This document shows, piece by piece, positions 46,401 through 58,374 of a DNA stretch of 64,000 bases. Within the stretch, counting starts at the first letter, position 1. Each line of letters begins with the position of its first letter. The notes beneath the pieces were generated by a model. That model ran no database searches. It saw only the letters and a list, made by a program, of their open reading frames with translations, and was not told the origin of the DNA. The stretch lies in assembly GCA_033239525.1 (NCBI GenBank), contig BSYO01000025.1:1708001-1772000 (forward strand). The letters are read 5' to 3'. The DNA comes from Nepenthes gracilis (Eukaryota; Streptophyta; Magnoliopsida; Caryophyllales; Nepenthaceae). The translations under genes were made by a program, and so were the position numbers.

Positions 46401-49400
46401 GTTGCAAGATATACATACCAATAGTCTCCGGGGGAAATCGGCCCAGCTAGTTTTTCAGCACTCCGAATACCATGATGCGGTATGAGATATCCATTGACAT
46501 AGACACCAGTTTCCTCATTTGATCCATCCCGAGTAGATTCATTTGAGCCTCTAAAGCCCCATATGAGGGCTGCAAGGGAGGTTTTGCTACCTTTTTTCTT
46601 TTCAACTTGATCTTCTCTGGAGACTTCTGCCGAGTCCCGATGCAAACCGGTAGTAGGAAACTCATTGAAACTTATTTCCATCTCACTTGCTATTGCTGCA
46701 GTTTCCTCGAAATTCAAGTGCAGCGCACCTATTTCAGGAATGCCGTTTTCTTGCTCTTCACAGTTTGTGTTGTTTTCCACCTCAACTCTACTAAGAGAAA
46801 AAGCATTAGAATAATCAAGATGCTCTTGAAGTGGTGAGCCAGGAGGTGGACGAGACAGATTGTTCTTCAAGGTCATTTCAACAGAGTTGGCCACGTCAAT
46901 TTGAACGACAACCAAATCTTTATTCTCTACCTTCAAAGAACAAGAAGACGAAGGATGATGGCTTTGTCTTTTTTCAGCTTCACTTGAATGTTGCCTCTGC
47001 TCTTCTACGAGTACATTGGGCTCAGAATCAACAGATTGGAAGCTATATACATTTGCATCAAAATCATACGACTCAACTTTTATGCTACTGCCAGCGGCAC
47101 TATCATGGGAGTCCTCATGACCAGCCTCGTTTAACATTTCATCGGAGCAATTATTGGTATCAGCAGCATTTGGTCGGGATTGCAAAGGAACAGGGACAAC
47201 ATACCTTTTGTTCTCAAGATGAAATGTCACCATCGCAAAGCAGGCCCCACATTGCAATCTACACTGATTTTTTCCCATGGTCAAGAGTTTTCTCGGCAAT
47301 TTCAACAGTTGAAAGCAACTGCTGCATAAAACAAAAGGAGCACCGCCTGCAATGGGATGGCAAAGCCCTTTGTTCAGATTAGATATCAATCTCCTTCTGT
47401 GACGGCGATGAGCAAATCTACCGGTTTCTGAATCCTGATCACTAGATGCTGTCACGTATGATGGATCCTGAGCAGCAGGATAGATGATTCTAGGATTAGT
47501 GACCCATGGACCATAGGAGTTATTCGGGGACCTTCTGTTACCAAAAGCAGTGGATGCGACAGGTAGGTGTGCTTGACAATTGTTAATGCAGCAATGTGTA
47601 CAAGAATGTGTTTGATGGTGAAAATATTTATCAAGGGGATCTAATTCACGGTGATCCTGATCCAAATTCTTAAAGCGCATGGGAAGGTAATCATGAGCTG
47701 ATTGCTGTGGATGATAACGTTGATGGTGAGGTGCACTCCTTGGCATTTGGACTAAGTATTGATCATCATATATTGGAATCTCATTCGGGACAAATCTTGA
47801 GGGACGATAAACATCATTCCAATCCACCATATTGTGACCACCTGAGAAAGGAATTGTTTCACGGCTATGATTTACATAAGGGGGCCTCCAGATATTTTTA
47901 TTTCCAGACAGCAACTGCATAGATCCCCTTTCCCTCAAAAGCTCATCTTCGATAAAATTGTCATGTTCGGTGTAACATATGGACGAAGAACTTCTGTTAT
48001 CACATGTTGTATCACCTGCCCTGCTAAGTTGTCCCTTTATTTCAATATATCTTTGAAGAAGCTCAGCTCTATTCTGCTCTAGATTCTGAGCTGATTCTCT
48101 GGAATTTTGCATATCATTTCTAAGCAAATCATGCCCATAAAAGGAACTTGAAATGCTTCTGTTTTCACCAACTACTTTTGGGCTCCCTCGAATTGCCCTT
48201 AAACCATCTCCTTCAATACCCCATTGTTCTAAGGGCAACCTTGATCTTCCAGACCTTCCAGCATACCCACTTTGAAATCTCAAATCTATACCCTCTCTTT
48301 CCAATTCTTGATTAAATCCCATCCTCCCATGATCATCAGGATACATAAATTTCTCTTCTACACCAACTTGCAGTTTCTCCAAATTTGAACCCAAATCCTC
48401 CAAAGCCACTTCTGCACTCTCCATCCATATTCTTTTTGATGATCTATTGGGTCTATCAAGCGTAGATCGACACATGTTTGCATCAGCAAGAAGGCATTCA
48501 TCGAAGGAAGCTTTTCCATTGATTGATCTCTGAGCAGTTTCCTCCTGCATACCTATTTCGTCAACCCATGCACCTACTCTCTCTTTCATGACATTATCCA
48601 ATTCAACTGAAACAACACTCTTCGACTCAAAAGCATCTCCAACAGTAAATTTTGCCTGAGATTTACTAACCCCATCTGCCGAAACACTCTCTCTTATAGG
48701 TGACTTCCTAACACTTCCTGCTATAGATCTTGCTGGTGATTTCATGGCCAAATCATAATCAGTCAAAAAACTCTCCGTAGGATCTCCTTTTCTTGATCTT
48801 GTTCTACCAACTTCAAAAGATCTCTCCTTTGGCCTGCCGCATTTAACCCCATCGTACTCTCTCTCATACCCAGCTACACTTTCTAGCTTTACAGATCTCA
48901 AAGGACACTCCCCACCAGTCTCATCCCATGACTTTTCTGATAGCCCCTCGCTCAAAGATGATTTTATTTTCTCCTTAGCTGTATAATCCAAAAATTAAAC
49001 ATATAAAAAAATCGATTGCATAGATCAGATGGAAAAGGGTCAATTGAACTTCTAGACAACTGCCTTGGGGCTAAACCAAGCCCACGTTCTATTTATTACA
49101 AGAAAGTCTACTAAGTTTTAAAATATAACATTAAATTAATCTTCCAATTTCATCAAAATTTTCATTGGAAAAGATCATACTAAAAAACATAGAATAGACT
49201 AAAGTTTCAAATAGAATGGAGTTACTATAACACACTGGTCACATTTTCCACTACAATTTTTTCAAAAAATTAAAAAGAAGTCAGTGAAACTGACATAGCA
49301 CTACCACATTACAAACAAACACAGTAATCGACAGGGAGTTCAATTCATCTTAGGAATTGTACAGAGGAAAATAAGAAGGTAGAGAGAGCGAAAAAATAAA

Positions 49401-49521
49401 GAATACCTCGAAGAAAAGTACCACAACCACGACAACGGTAGAGAGAGGAGTCATGCAGCTCTGGCAACAGCTTTTCGCACTTGGGGCAACAAACTACCTG
49501 AACTTCTGCAATGTCCGACAT
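43496..49521 (-). CDS. EDR4-like / DUF3133 zinc-ribbon protein (extra-large-G-protein-like), complete
   Basis: Five exons, 49521-49407, 48978-46419, 45769-45709, 45614-45391 and 43553-43496, join at GT/AG borders in phases 1,2,0,2 to give about 1005 residues ending EIPDD. Residues about 6-38 form an N-terminal zinc ribbon (CPKCEKLLPEL, YRCRGCG). Near 345-365 is a short ELLQRYIEIKGQLSRA helix. A DUF3133 (PF11331) Cys-rich domain lies at about 575-632 (GGAPFVLC, CRLQCGACFAMV). From about 864 on comes the domain shared with plant extra-large G-protein N-terminal regions (GVYVNGYLIPHH, KAGFWGAMG, CAGGNTAIYVNGRELH, KVVDEDTGQL). No GTPase motifs are present. EDR4 in Arabidopsis acts in defence and clathrin-linked trafficking; the role here is only inferred. 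Another ATG at 49545 would add eight residues. Confidence 0.9.
44990..45195 (+). mobile_element. Decayed tRNA-derived SINE in the last intron of the EDR4-like gene
   Basis: The order TTGTGACATGAAGGTTATGA, GTTCAAACC (B-box), AATAACCTGTCTGTAATATA, GTCTGTATATG and CTCCACAATGTGGGAG matches the TS-type SINE body and the units of the array at 1655-3690. It is antisense to the host gene. The 3' TGGGTTAGGCCATCCTT end also fits. Target duplications were not fixed. Confidence 0.65.
45770..46418 (-). other. Second intron of the EDR4-like gene
   Basis: 649 bp lie between in-frame exons. I see nothing besides AT-rich intron DNA. Confidence 0.7.
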
Positions 49522-49999
49522 TTCCAGAGAAACACGGTTACACAAAACAAATCACAAGGCCCTAAACAACTCCCCAAACTTCGCAACTATTCAACGAAAC
49601 ACCATCTACAACAACATAACCATATTTCATCAACGACATTACACCAAAGAAAAATTCTGAATGATACAAAAATCTTATGAAATCGTGGCCTCCACTACAG
49701 AGCATTGAAGGAACAATTACAAAAACAGGGACTCATTACTCCGAGCTACAGTGCATTAAGAACGAGAGATTTCTCTTGAAGCTGACGAATTCGCGATGAT
49801 TTCTTCTTATAGAGCGATGGAAGTGGGAGGCGTTGAGAATCTGAACCAGTCAGAGAGAACAAGTAAGGATTTGGAGGGAAGGGCAATGCTGTTAGCAGTT
49901 AGCATCATGTGTGCCGTCAACTTCAATAGTGAGAACTTGACAGTGAAACGGCGCCGTTTTGTGTGTTGACCAGTCAAGAGTAGGACGACTCCGCATCGG
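49522..49999 (-). promoter_or_regulatory. Probable 5' UTR and promoter region of the EDR4-like gene
   Basis: The block upstream of the start is less AT-rich than the intergenic DNA beyond 50000. It holds the perfect 14-bp palindrome AAACGGCGCCGTTT at 49946-49959, a motif of a type often found near plant gene starts. No clear TATA box was fixed. Confidence 0.4.
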
Positions 50000-50925
50000 A
50001 AGGCAAAGAGACGATTTGTTTGGACATAAGACAGAAAAACGTTTCTAGAAGAATATTTTTTTAAAAAATATTATTAAATAGCATAAAATAATATTTAAGA
50101 ATTGGTAAATTTTACAATTCTATTTATAATTCAAATATAATAATTATTTAATAAAAATTACTTAATTATTGTTGAAAAGTTAATTAAAAATTAATGTTTT
50201 TAATAACTATTATTTGGATATTGAATGAAGTAAAAATAAAATTTAAAATTAATATTTTATAATTTAATTAGTTATTTAAAATTAATAAATATAAATTAGG
50301 ACTTAATTTATTAATATTTAGTATATAATAATGACTAGATAAATAATTAAAAAAATTATAAAAAATTACCTTTTAACCCGTACCTAAGAAACAATATTCT
50401 AATATATACTAAAAAATTTAAAATAAATATGATTAGAATCAGACCGCCAATTCTACTTGATCATATTAATTTAAAAATTTATAAGATCTAATTAAAATAT
50501 ATTAATATATTAAATAGATATTGTCAAAAAATTAGACCCAATTATTTTTTAATATTAGGTATGATCACGAGTATAAATGATTAATTCCGGTTGATCAAGC
50601 TCGAACTATAAATTTTTATTATTTTTTATTTTAAATAAATATCTAGTTTAGATTGTATTTTCATATAATTAATATTTTTGTATAAATATCCTTCACTTAA
50701 ATATATACCTAGATAATATTTCAATTTATATATTATAATTTTTAATTTTTTTTATTTTAACTATTTTTATGTAATTATAAGTATTTAAAAAATACTAAAA
50801 CATAAAAATAATATTAATGTTTTAGCAAAATCAGCTTGATTTGGATTATAATGGGCATATTTATAATTTTTTGCCACAATGATTGAACTATCCTGGCTTC
50901 ATTCAGATCTAGAAATCACAAATTT
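50000..50925. other. AT-rich intergenic DNA
   Basis: No gene or named repeat is seen. It runs up to the target duplication of element 2. Confidence 0.6.
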
Positions 50926-50930
50926 TTATC

Positions 50931-51846
50931 TCTTGAGTCCAGTGCGAAGGCTCAAGGAAATTCTAAGCCCAACTCGCGAAGCAATAGCCCAAACGGAAGA
51001 GTCAACCCAGCGTCCCAAAATAGCCTATGTGGTGACCTGTATTCGCAGCCAATGGGTGTTGCCTGCAACCCATTAATGCAACTGTCGGGCGACAGTGGTG
51101 GCGCAGAGGAAACGAGCCAATTGGGAGAGGGTCGGCGCTACCAGCTATGGCTCACGCCACTGCCCATAATTCTCCAGCCAATCCCAGCGCTAGAGATAGA
51201 CCAAGCATGACCTGGGACGTCCGCGCGGTCTACCTGCCACCACAATGCGACAACTGACACACCGATGACCATCGTCGACAATCAGCAGCTAACAAATCCT
51301 TACAAGAATGATTCTCGCACTAAGAACTCTAGAGAGAGGAGCCATAAATTCCCTCTTCGCTTACAGAAAAAGGGACGATCAATCGATTAAGACACACCCG
51401 AGAGGCCAGAGCTTGGCCTTGAGACATACGCTCTCGCAAGCTCCAACTCTCATAAGCACAGCCAACTCTCGCTTTTCTCTAGCCTATCGCAGGCAACCGC
51501 AGTTAGCCACCCTTTGCAATACATTTCGGGAGCCAAACCTCTCATCACTCGCTTACTAATCTTTCATTCCTACATTCACGCACTCCCTACGCATTCATAG
51601 CATATTTCTGTGCATCTCTAAGTGTGCGTCCTTTTTCATTCATTGCGGAAAGTTGTTGATTTGAGCGTCGGAATATTTTTAGTGGGAGAAATCTCGATGG
51701 GCTTTTGACCTCTTATTTGTTAGTTGTGTTGTGCAGGTCCCAGGTTAACAGAGACAGAGACCGGATCCGCTCAAGACCGCCTCCAGACGATAAGGAATCC
51801 GAAGGCTCCCTAATCCATATGACAATCGGAAACCCAAGATGTAACA
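50931..51846 (+). repeat. 5' LTR of element 2
   Basis: It starts TCTTGAGTCC, where the 3' copy has TGTTGGGTCC, and ends GATGTAACA, where the 3' copy has GACGCAACA. The differences are mostly transitions. A CCATAAATT TATA-like box lies at 51342-51350. Confidence 0.9.
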
Positions 51847-51866
51847 TTAGTACCATCTGTGTGAAC
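51847..51866 (+). other. Primer-binding site of element 2 (decayed)
   Basis: TTAGTACCATCTGTGTGAA directly after the LTR matches the Tat-type site TGGCGCCGTCTGTGGGAA except for transitions and one G-to-T. It fits priming by a host tRNA. Confidence 0.65.
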
Positions 51867-51928
51867 GAGACAAGAAGCTTAACGTCTCCTTCTCATACTC
51901 GATCTTTCATAGCAAGATAGTCAACACC

Positions 51929-53100
51929 ATGGCACAAGCCAACACCCCAGTAAGAGATGCTGTTGCCCGCGGCGACAACTCCTCAGTGGGTAGCTATGCA
52001 GATGTCCGTCTAGAGTCCAACATTCACCGCCTAGCAATGGACATGGGCGACATGAGGTTAATGATCCAGGCCCTCTGCAACCAGATGGGCACACCATGGA
52101 TGGGGGCTGCTCCTCCAGCATCCCAGGTTTCCTCCTCTAGGCGGGAAAGGCGTCGCGCAAGAGCCCCCAGGAGAAGATCAGATCCTAGGCGGCCTTCGGC
52201 AGCAGGGGCTAAACTGTGGCTGGAAGCCACCCTAGTCGCAACGAGTAGGAGGAGAGCCCGGAGCGACGTAACTCCCATAACTCCCATGGCGAAAGGAGGC
52301 AGACAGCCACAGACTCGAACAGTGCGCAGCCACCTTGGACAGCAAACCGCCGTGACCAACAGGCCCGCCAACACCAGCAGGGCCACACAGAGCTCCGTGA
52401 CGTCATCAACACGAGGAGAAGTGAGTCCAGCCCGCCGATGGAGGAAAAGGTGAAGGTGCTCTAGGATCTCCTTCACAAGGAGAGGCCCGCACGGTCTTCC
52501 ACCGACCTGCAAATGTCACCCTTCGCCATGGATCTCCGGACCCAACCGCTCCCTCGCAAGTTCAAGATGCCAACACTGAAGAAGAACGACGGAAGTAAGG
52601 ACCTAATGGACCACCTTAATTGCTTCCGCACCTACCTATCTCTTCAAGGAGCAAGCGAGGCCGTGCTGTGCTAGTACTTTTCCGTCACCCTCAGGGGGGA
52701 CTTGCTGCTCTGGTTCAATGACCTCCCCCCAAACTCCATCTACTCCTTCGATGAACTCGTGAATAGCTTCCTGAACCAGCTCGCCTTTAGCCGGAGAGAA
52801 GAGAAGTAGTCGTGACACCTGGTCCACCTCCGCTAGAGGACAGACAAAAGCCTAAAGCGATTCCTCAACCGCTTCATCACTGTGGCGCGCAGGATCCCCC
52901 AGCTCTCCGACGAATTGAAACTCAATGCCTTCGTAACAAAACTAGCGGCCGAGAATTTCTTCAAGCACTTGTCACATCAACGGCCTTAATCCTTCCAGGA
53001 AGCAGAAGTCATTGTCTGAGCCTACATCTCAGTAGAAAAAGCTAACGAGGCAAAGTGTTTCGAGCGCATGGACCGCCCTCCGGAAGGGCCAAAGCCAACC
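51929..53100 (+). pseudogene. Element 2 gag remnant
   Basis: The ATG at 51929 opens MAQANTPVRDAVARG and an Arg-rich stretch. The gag core follows around 52500-53060, with MDLRTQPLPRKFKMP, LWFNDLPPNSIYSFDELVNS, LNRFITVARRIPQLSDELKL and FVTKLAAENFFKHL. In-frame stops include TAG at 52672 (expected Trp), TAG at 52807 and TGA at 52813. A frame change near 52450 separates the first part from the core. Confidence 0.8.
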
Positions 53101-53382
53101 GCCGGGAAGAAGAGGAACAACGATAATAGCCGCTTCCAGGAATGCCGCAAACAATCGCGGTCCTCACCAGGATCTAGGAAGGAGTACCGGCCAGCATTCC
53201 TGACTCCCCTGAACGATACCCATACAAACATCCTAATGCAGATATAGGACGAGAAGTTCTTCAAATGGCCGAAAGCACTGAAGGACTCGATCGGCAGTGA
53301 CCAGACAAAGTACTGCCAGTACCACCGCTACCTCGAACATTCCATGGAGAACTGCCAGACCCTACAGTAGGAAATAGAAAAC

Positions 53383-54990
53383 ATGATCCATCGCGAATAC
53401 CTCAAACAGTTCATGAATGGTTCAGGGCAGGCCCCCCTAACCTCAGAATGCGAGGCGAGCGAGCCTCCCAAGAACCGCACTGCCGTCGGCGTGATCAGCA
53501 TGATCTCAACCGCGTCTGCCAAGAATAGCAGGCAGACACAGCTTGAGCAGACTTCTAGTAGCAAGAGAGCAAAGATAGAGGATAGGAGTGATGTCACTAT
53601 CTTTAGTAGTGACGATATGACTCATGTAACCTTCTCCCATTCTGATTTTCTTGTTATATCCGTCATCATTTCAGATGGTACGATTGACTACCAACTAAAA
53701 CGGGTCTTCATTAATAATGGAAGCTTTCAGAATTTACTGTATCTTGGTGCCTTTTTTAAGCTCGGACTTAGACAAAGCCAAATGAAAGCGGCCGATGGCC
53801 CTCTATACGGCCTGGACAACGAACTTGTACCTGTATAGGGAATAGTCCAACTAGAGATCACGATAGGAACTTACCCACGCGTTGCAACACGAGAGCTAAC
53901 CTTCCTCATCATCGATCTACCGTCCGTTTACAACGCCATCCTGGGCAGACCCTTCCTCACGACCTTTGGAGCTATTACTTCGAGTCCTCATCTAAAGATG
54001 AAGTTTCCAACCCTATACGGCGTAGGAGAGGTGCTCGGGGACCAGGAATGGGACGGGCGTGCTACTTGTCCCAAGTTGCTCCAACGGCGCCAGACCGCTT
54101 GGACGGAGACTTAGATCTCTGCGATGAAGCCACGCTACAACAAGCCCAGTCAGGAGAAGCAACCGAAGTAATTCCTCTGGATCCTGCCGAGCCAGAAAAC
54201 TGCGTACATGTGGGCAACTCTCTCTCTCGGGCCTACCATGATCGACTAATCACCTTCCTGCGGAAGAACTCTGACATATTAGCATGGATTCCTACTGATA
54301 TGCTCGGGATACCAGTCAGAGTAATGGTCCAAAAGTTGGGCTTCGATCCCGGCCACAAGCCTATACGGCAGAAGCGTAGGAACCACTCTGTCAAAAAACT
54401 GGTAGCTATAAGAAAGGAAGTGAAGAGATTGCTGGACACTGGGTTCATTAGAGAAGTACAATATCCAGACTAGCTATCTAACGCCGTTCTCGTGAAGAAA
54501 AGCAAGGCAAGTGGCGAATGTGCGTGGATTTCACCGACGTGAACAAGACCTATCCAAAGGACAGCTTCCCTCTCCCTTAGATCGATCAATTGGTGGACTC
54601 TATATCTGGGCACAAGCTCATGAGCTTTATGGATGCCTACTCAGGTTATAACCAGATAAGGATGCACCCGGGTGATAAGAAACACGCCTCCTTCATGACT
54701 GACCAAGAGACATACTGCTATAAGGTGATACCCTTTGACCTCAAGAATGCTGGAGCGACCTATCAGGTCCTCGTGAATAAGATATTTGATGCTCAGATCG
54801 AGAAGAACGTGAAAGTGTACGTCGATAATATGCTCGTGAATAGTAGACTAGTTGACAACCACATCCGTGACCTAGAAGAGACCTTCTAAGTCCTCCGGGC
54901 ACACAAAATGAAGCTCAACCTAGCCAAATATACATTCGGGGTTACCTCCGACAAGTTCCTAGGCTTCATCGTGTCACAATGCAGTATAGA
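53383..54990 (+). pseudogene. Element 2 protease and reverse transcriptase remnant
   Basis: Protease: VFINNGSFQNLLYL (53701-53742) stands where active enzymes have D(N)GSS, so the catalytic Asp has become Asn. It is followed by VYNAILGRPFLTTFGA (about 53930). RT: VRKLGFDPG-type linker, HSVKKLVAIRKEVKRLLDTG, MSFMDAYSGYNQIRMHPGDK and CYKVIPFDLKNAGATYQVL, then YVDN at 54818-54829 in place of YVDD. Stops lie at 53836 (TAG), 54471 (TAG) and 54887 (TAA), and there is a small deletion near 54500. The enzyme cannot be active as it stands. Confidence 0.85.
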
Positions 54991-56131
54991 AGCGAACCCA
55001 GAAAAGATCAGGGCCATCCTCGGCATGAACCCTTCGTGAACGATGAAGGAAGTATAGAAGCTTACAGGACGACTGGCAGCTCTCTCGTGGTTTCTAATCA
55101 AGTTCGCAGAGAAATATTTGCCCTTTTTCAAGGCGCTAAGAGGGACAAAATTGTCCAGATTCCTGTGGACCGATGAGTGTGAGGAAGCTTTCAAAGAGTT
55201 AAAGGCATACCTCGTCAGCCCACCTCTCCTGAGTTCACCATGCGTGGGCGACGACCTATACCTCTACTTGGCTATGTCAAATACGGCACTCAACTCCGTG
55301 CTAATCAGAGAGCATGAGGGAGCGCAACAACCGGTGCACTACGTAAGTAGGGTACTGACGGACGTGAAAACCCGCTACCCACACACGGAAAGGATTGCGT
55401 TGACATTCATCTATTCGGCACAAAAGCTATGGCCTTACTTCTAAACTCATCGATTCGTCGTTCTAACGGATCAAACCCTGAAATCGATTCTACAGAAATC
55501 GAAAACCTCCGGGCGACTAGTCAAGTGGGCTATAGAATTGGAAAAGTTTGACACGGAGTTCTGACCGCGACCGACCCTCAAGGGTCAAGCCCTAGCAAAC
55601 TTCATCGTCGAAGCGGCAACCTCGACCCTAGCCTACCCTTGCAACCCAGGGAATACGGACGCTCCTGATGTTCCAACATGGATCCTGAATGTGAACGAGT
55701 CATCCAACCAAACAGGCAGCGAAGCTGGAGTCGTGCTCAGAACTCCAGATGGCGCAAAGATTAAGTACTCCGTTATGCTGACCTTCCCTGCTACTAATAA
55801 TATGACGGAATACGACGCCCTTTTGGCAGGACTTCGCCTAGCAAAGGAATGTTCCGCCAAGTCACTGGTCATGCGCAATGACTCAGAGATCGTGGTCAAT
55901 CAAATCCAAAGGACTTTTGAGGCGTCGAACCCGCAACTTGTAAAGTACCTGGCGAGAGCAAAGGCCCAGATCCAAGCCTTCGAGTGTTTCAAGATTGAAC
56001 ACGTGCCTAGAGCCGAAAATTGGAAAGCTGACTAGTTGGCTAAGGATATAGTTGTAGGCTCTCTGGAGCAGTATGCCAAGGACCTGCGGAAAACCCTGGC
56101 CGTACCCAGTATTGACTTCTCAGACTAGGAG
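54991..56131 (+). pseudogene. Element 2 RNase H and second RNase H-like domain
   Basis: FFKALRGTKLSRFLWTDECE, LYLAMSNTALNSVLIREHEG, PVHYVSRVLTDVKTRYPHTE and FVVLTDQTLKSILQ mark the RNase H joined to RT. WILNVNESSNQTGSEAGVVL, FPATNNMTEYDALLAGLRLA and ECFKIEHVPRAENWKAD mark the second, Tat-specific domain, where the first catalytic DGSS has become NESS. Stops lie at 55037 (TGA), 55052 (TAG), 55442 (TAA), 55562 (TGA) and 56033 (TAG), all consistent with transitions. Confidence 0.85.
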
Positions 56132-57130
56132 GTGCTACAGATTGACGAGGGTGATAACTGGATGACCCAGTACCGAAAGTACCTGACGGATGGAACATTA
56201 CCCGAAAATGCCGAAAAGGCCAAACGGATCAAGAAGACGGCAGGCTGGTACACGATTCTTGTTGGGAGGCTATACATGCAAGGATATTTCACTCTTTACC
56301 TAAAATGTCTGACCCTGAGGAGGTTGAGTACGCCCTAAGTGAAGTCCACCTCGGCATATGCAGTTCGCACATCAGAGGAAAAAACCTCGCATTCAAGATC
56401 ATACGGCAGGGTCTCTTCTGGCCCACAATGAAGCGAGATGCCTTGGGATTCATGAAAAAATGTGACAGCTGTCAGGTCCATCGATCCATAACGCACCTTC
56501 CACACACGGAACTACATAGCCTCTAATCCTAATGGCCATTCGTACAGTGGGGACTCAACATCTTTCGACCGCTACCTCTGGCTTCCGGACAAAGGAAATT
56601 TCTCATCGTTGGCATCGACTACTTCACCAAATGGGTAGAAGCAGTCCCTCTAGCTTGAATCACCGAACAGAACGCGACAGAGTTCCTTCGTCAAAACATC
56701 GTCTGCCGTTTTGGGATTCCCGAGGTCATAGTGACTGACAATGGAACCCAATTCACCACTAAACGGTTCACCAAATATTCCACGAGTCTGCGCATCAAGC
56801 TGGTACATACATCTGTGGCATATCCCTAGGCAAACGGGCAAGTTGAAGTCACCAACCGCACGCTGCTGCACGGATTGAAGACCAAGCTGGAAGACGCAAG
56901 GGGCTCGTGGGTTGATAAGTTACCTTTCATGCTCTGATAGTATTGAACAATCCCGTGGGAACCAACAAGAGAGACGCCCTTCAGTCTCTACTACAGGGAT
57001 GAAGCCGGGGTCCTTGTTGAAGTGGGGCTACCCTGCTTGTGGGTCAAATGTTTTGATCCGGTTACAAACTCCCAGAGACTCAAAGAATACCTTGATCTGC
57101 TCCCAAAAGTTTGAGACACTGCTCGTCTGA
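56132..57130 (+). pseudogene. Element 2 integrase remnant
   Basis: The zinc-binding part is EVHLGICSSHIRGKN with KCDSCQVHRS. The catalytic core has WGLNIFRPLPL, where the first Asp is Asn (AAC at 56557-56559). The second Asp is kept in VIVTDNGTQFTTK (about 56730) and the Glu in NGQVEVTNRTL (about 56840). A stop at 56656 (TGA, from CGA) and others near 56524, 56828 and 56936 break it. A frameshift near 56320 separates the first ORF from the HHCC part. Confidence 0.85.
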
Positions 57131-57136
57131 GGACCG

Positions 57137-57819
57137 CAGCCTATCAGCAGCGTATCGCACGATGGCGGCAACCAGCTCCGCCGTTTCCTTAACCTTCTCA
57201 TCAGACACTTCCTTGCGAAAGAATGGTGGGATTGAGCCCCACTATCGAGAAAGCTCTGAGTCGGACGGCTCCTATAGGAAGAAGAAGCGTCTCTTCTAAT
57301 TCTTCACCGAGTCAGGGTTAGTCCCCCGAAACTGGAAGCCGGTTCTCGGAGACATTGAAATCCAACTATCTGTCTCTGAGAAACGAAAGATTACTTTCGC
57401 CGCAGTCGCATTGAAAGATCCAAAATGAAGGCGGGTGAAGATGCACAATGAAACCAGATAGCAGAGAGTGTTTGGGTGAAGTCTCACCACCGAAACGCCC
57501 AAAGCCTCAACAAGGGCAGTCAGCTCACAGGGCATGGGGTAGCAGAGCCCCCTTTCAGATGATACTCAAAAACGGGGATGAAGTCTTCTAGAGGGGTGTG
57601 GGCCCTACCGACCAAACCAGGAGCACGATACGACATGTCCTGAGGAATGCCATAGTCTACCATTAGGGCAGCAATGGCGCCCGTTGTCAGAACGGAACCC
57701 GTGTTGTCGACCCTATGGCGGCTCGCCCTAGAAGCTCGCTAAGAGGAAGGAGATCCTTTCTTCTTGGCGATCTCTCTCTCACTCTGGAACAAGTCGTAAC
57801 CTCCAGCATGAAGAAGCAT
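57137..57819 (-). pseudogene. Element 2 antisense ORF 1 (putative gypsy-type transposon protein)
   Basis: On the minus strand from an ATG at 57819 the reading includes an acidic/basic N-terminus, ALMVDYGIPQDMSYRAPGLV, FIPVFEYHLKGG, RLHPNTLCYLVSLCIFTRL and KVIFRFSETDSWISM. This parallels element 1's antisense protein segment by segment. It has at least one in-frame TAG and frame breaks. A TTATTTAAAT motif lies at 57844-57853, just upstream. Confidence 0.7.
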
Positions 57820-58374
57820 AAAGGAAAAGGTTTCCCCGAGACGTTATTTAAATAGGCGACGAGGTACCAGCGCGTAAGAAAACTCAAATGGCATCCATGC
57901 CTAAGAACCTGGCCACATGCCCGTTCGGTAGGGACGCCACAGTTCCCCAAGCGGCAGCAATTATGGCCCCTCGTTAGACTGCAGATTGATATCACATCGG
58001 CCGCTTACGAGAATCCCGGCTATCACACACGCATTTAATGCGGGGATCTCAATCGCTAGGGATGGCGGCGAAAAGATTTTTGAGACGGACACACGCAAGA
58101 AGGAACAGACCATTCAAACATAACAAGCAATGGAAAATAAGCGGAGCAGCTAAATATTAAGTTTCATTATATGGATAATTAATAATTCTTTTTTACAGCA
58201 GCCTGCGGCCGCAAAGTATAACTAACGGCTCCCTCTAGGCTCAGAAGAATCTAGAGCTGGATATTCTAACAGGTCCGCGCGTGTCAGGGCACTAGAGTTT
58301 TGAGAGTCTAGGATGCCGATGCAGAAGTTTGGATCCTCCAGTGAGACTAGTCTCTGGCTGAGATAGATGTCATC

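Noticed and set aside
43496..49521. Calling the EDR4-like gene an extra-large G protein
   Set aside because: The C-terminal domain is shared with those proteins, but no Ras-like GTP-binding motifs are present and the N-terminal zinc ribbon plus DUF3133 domain fit the EDR4-like family.
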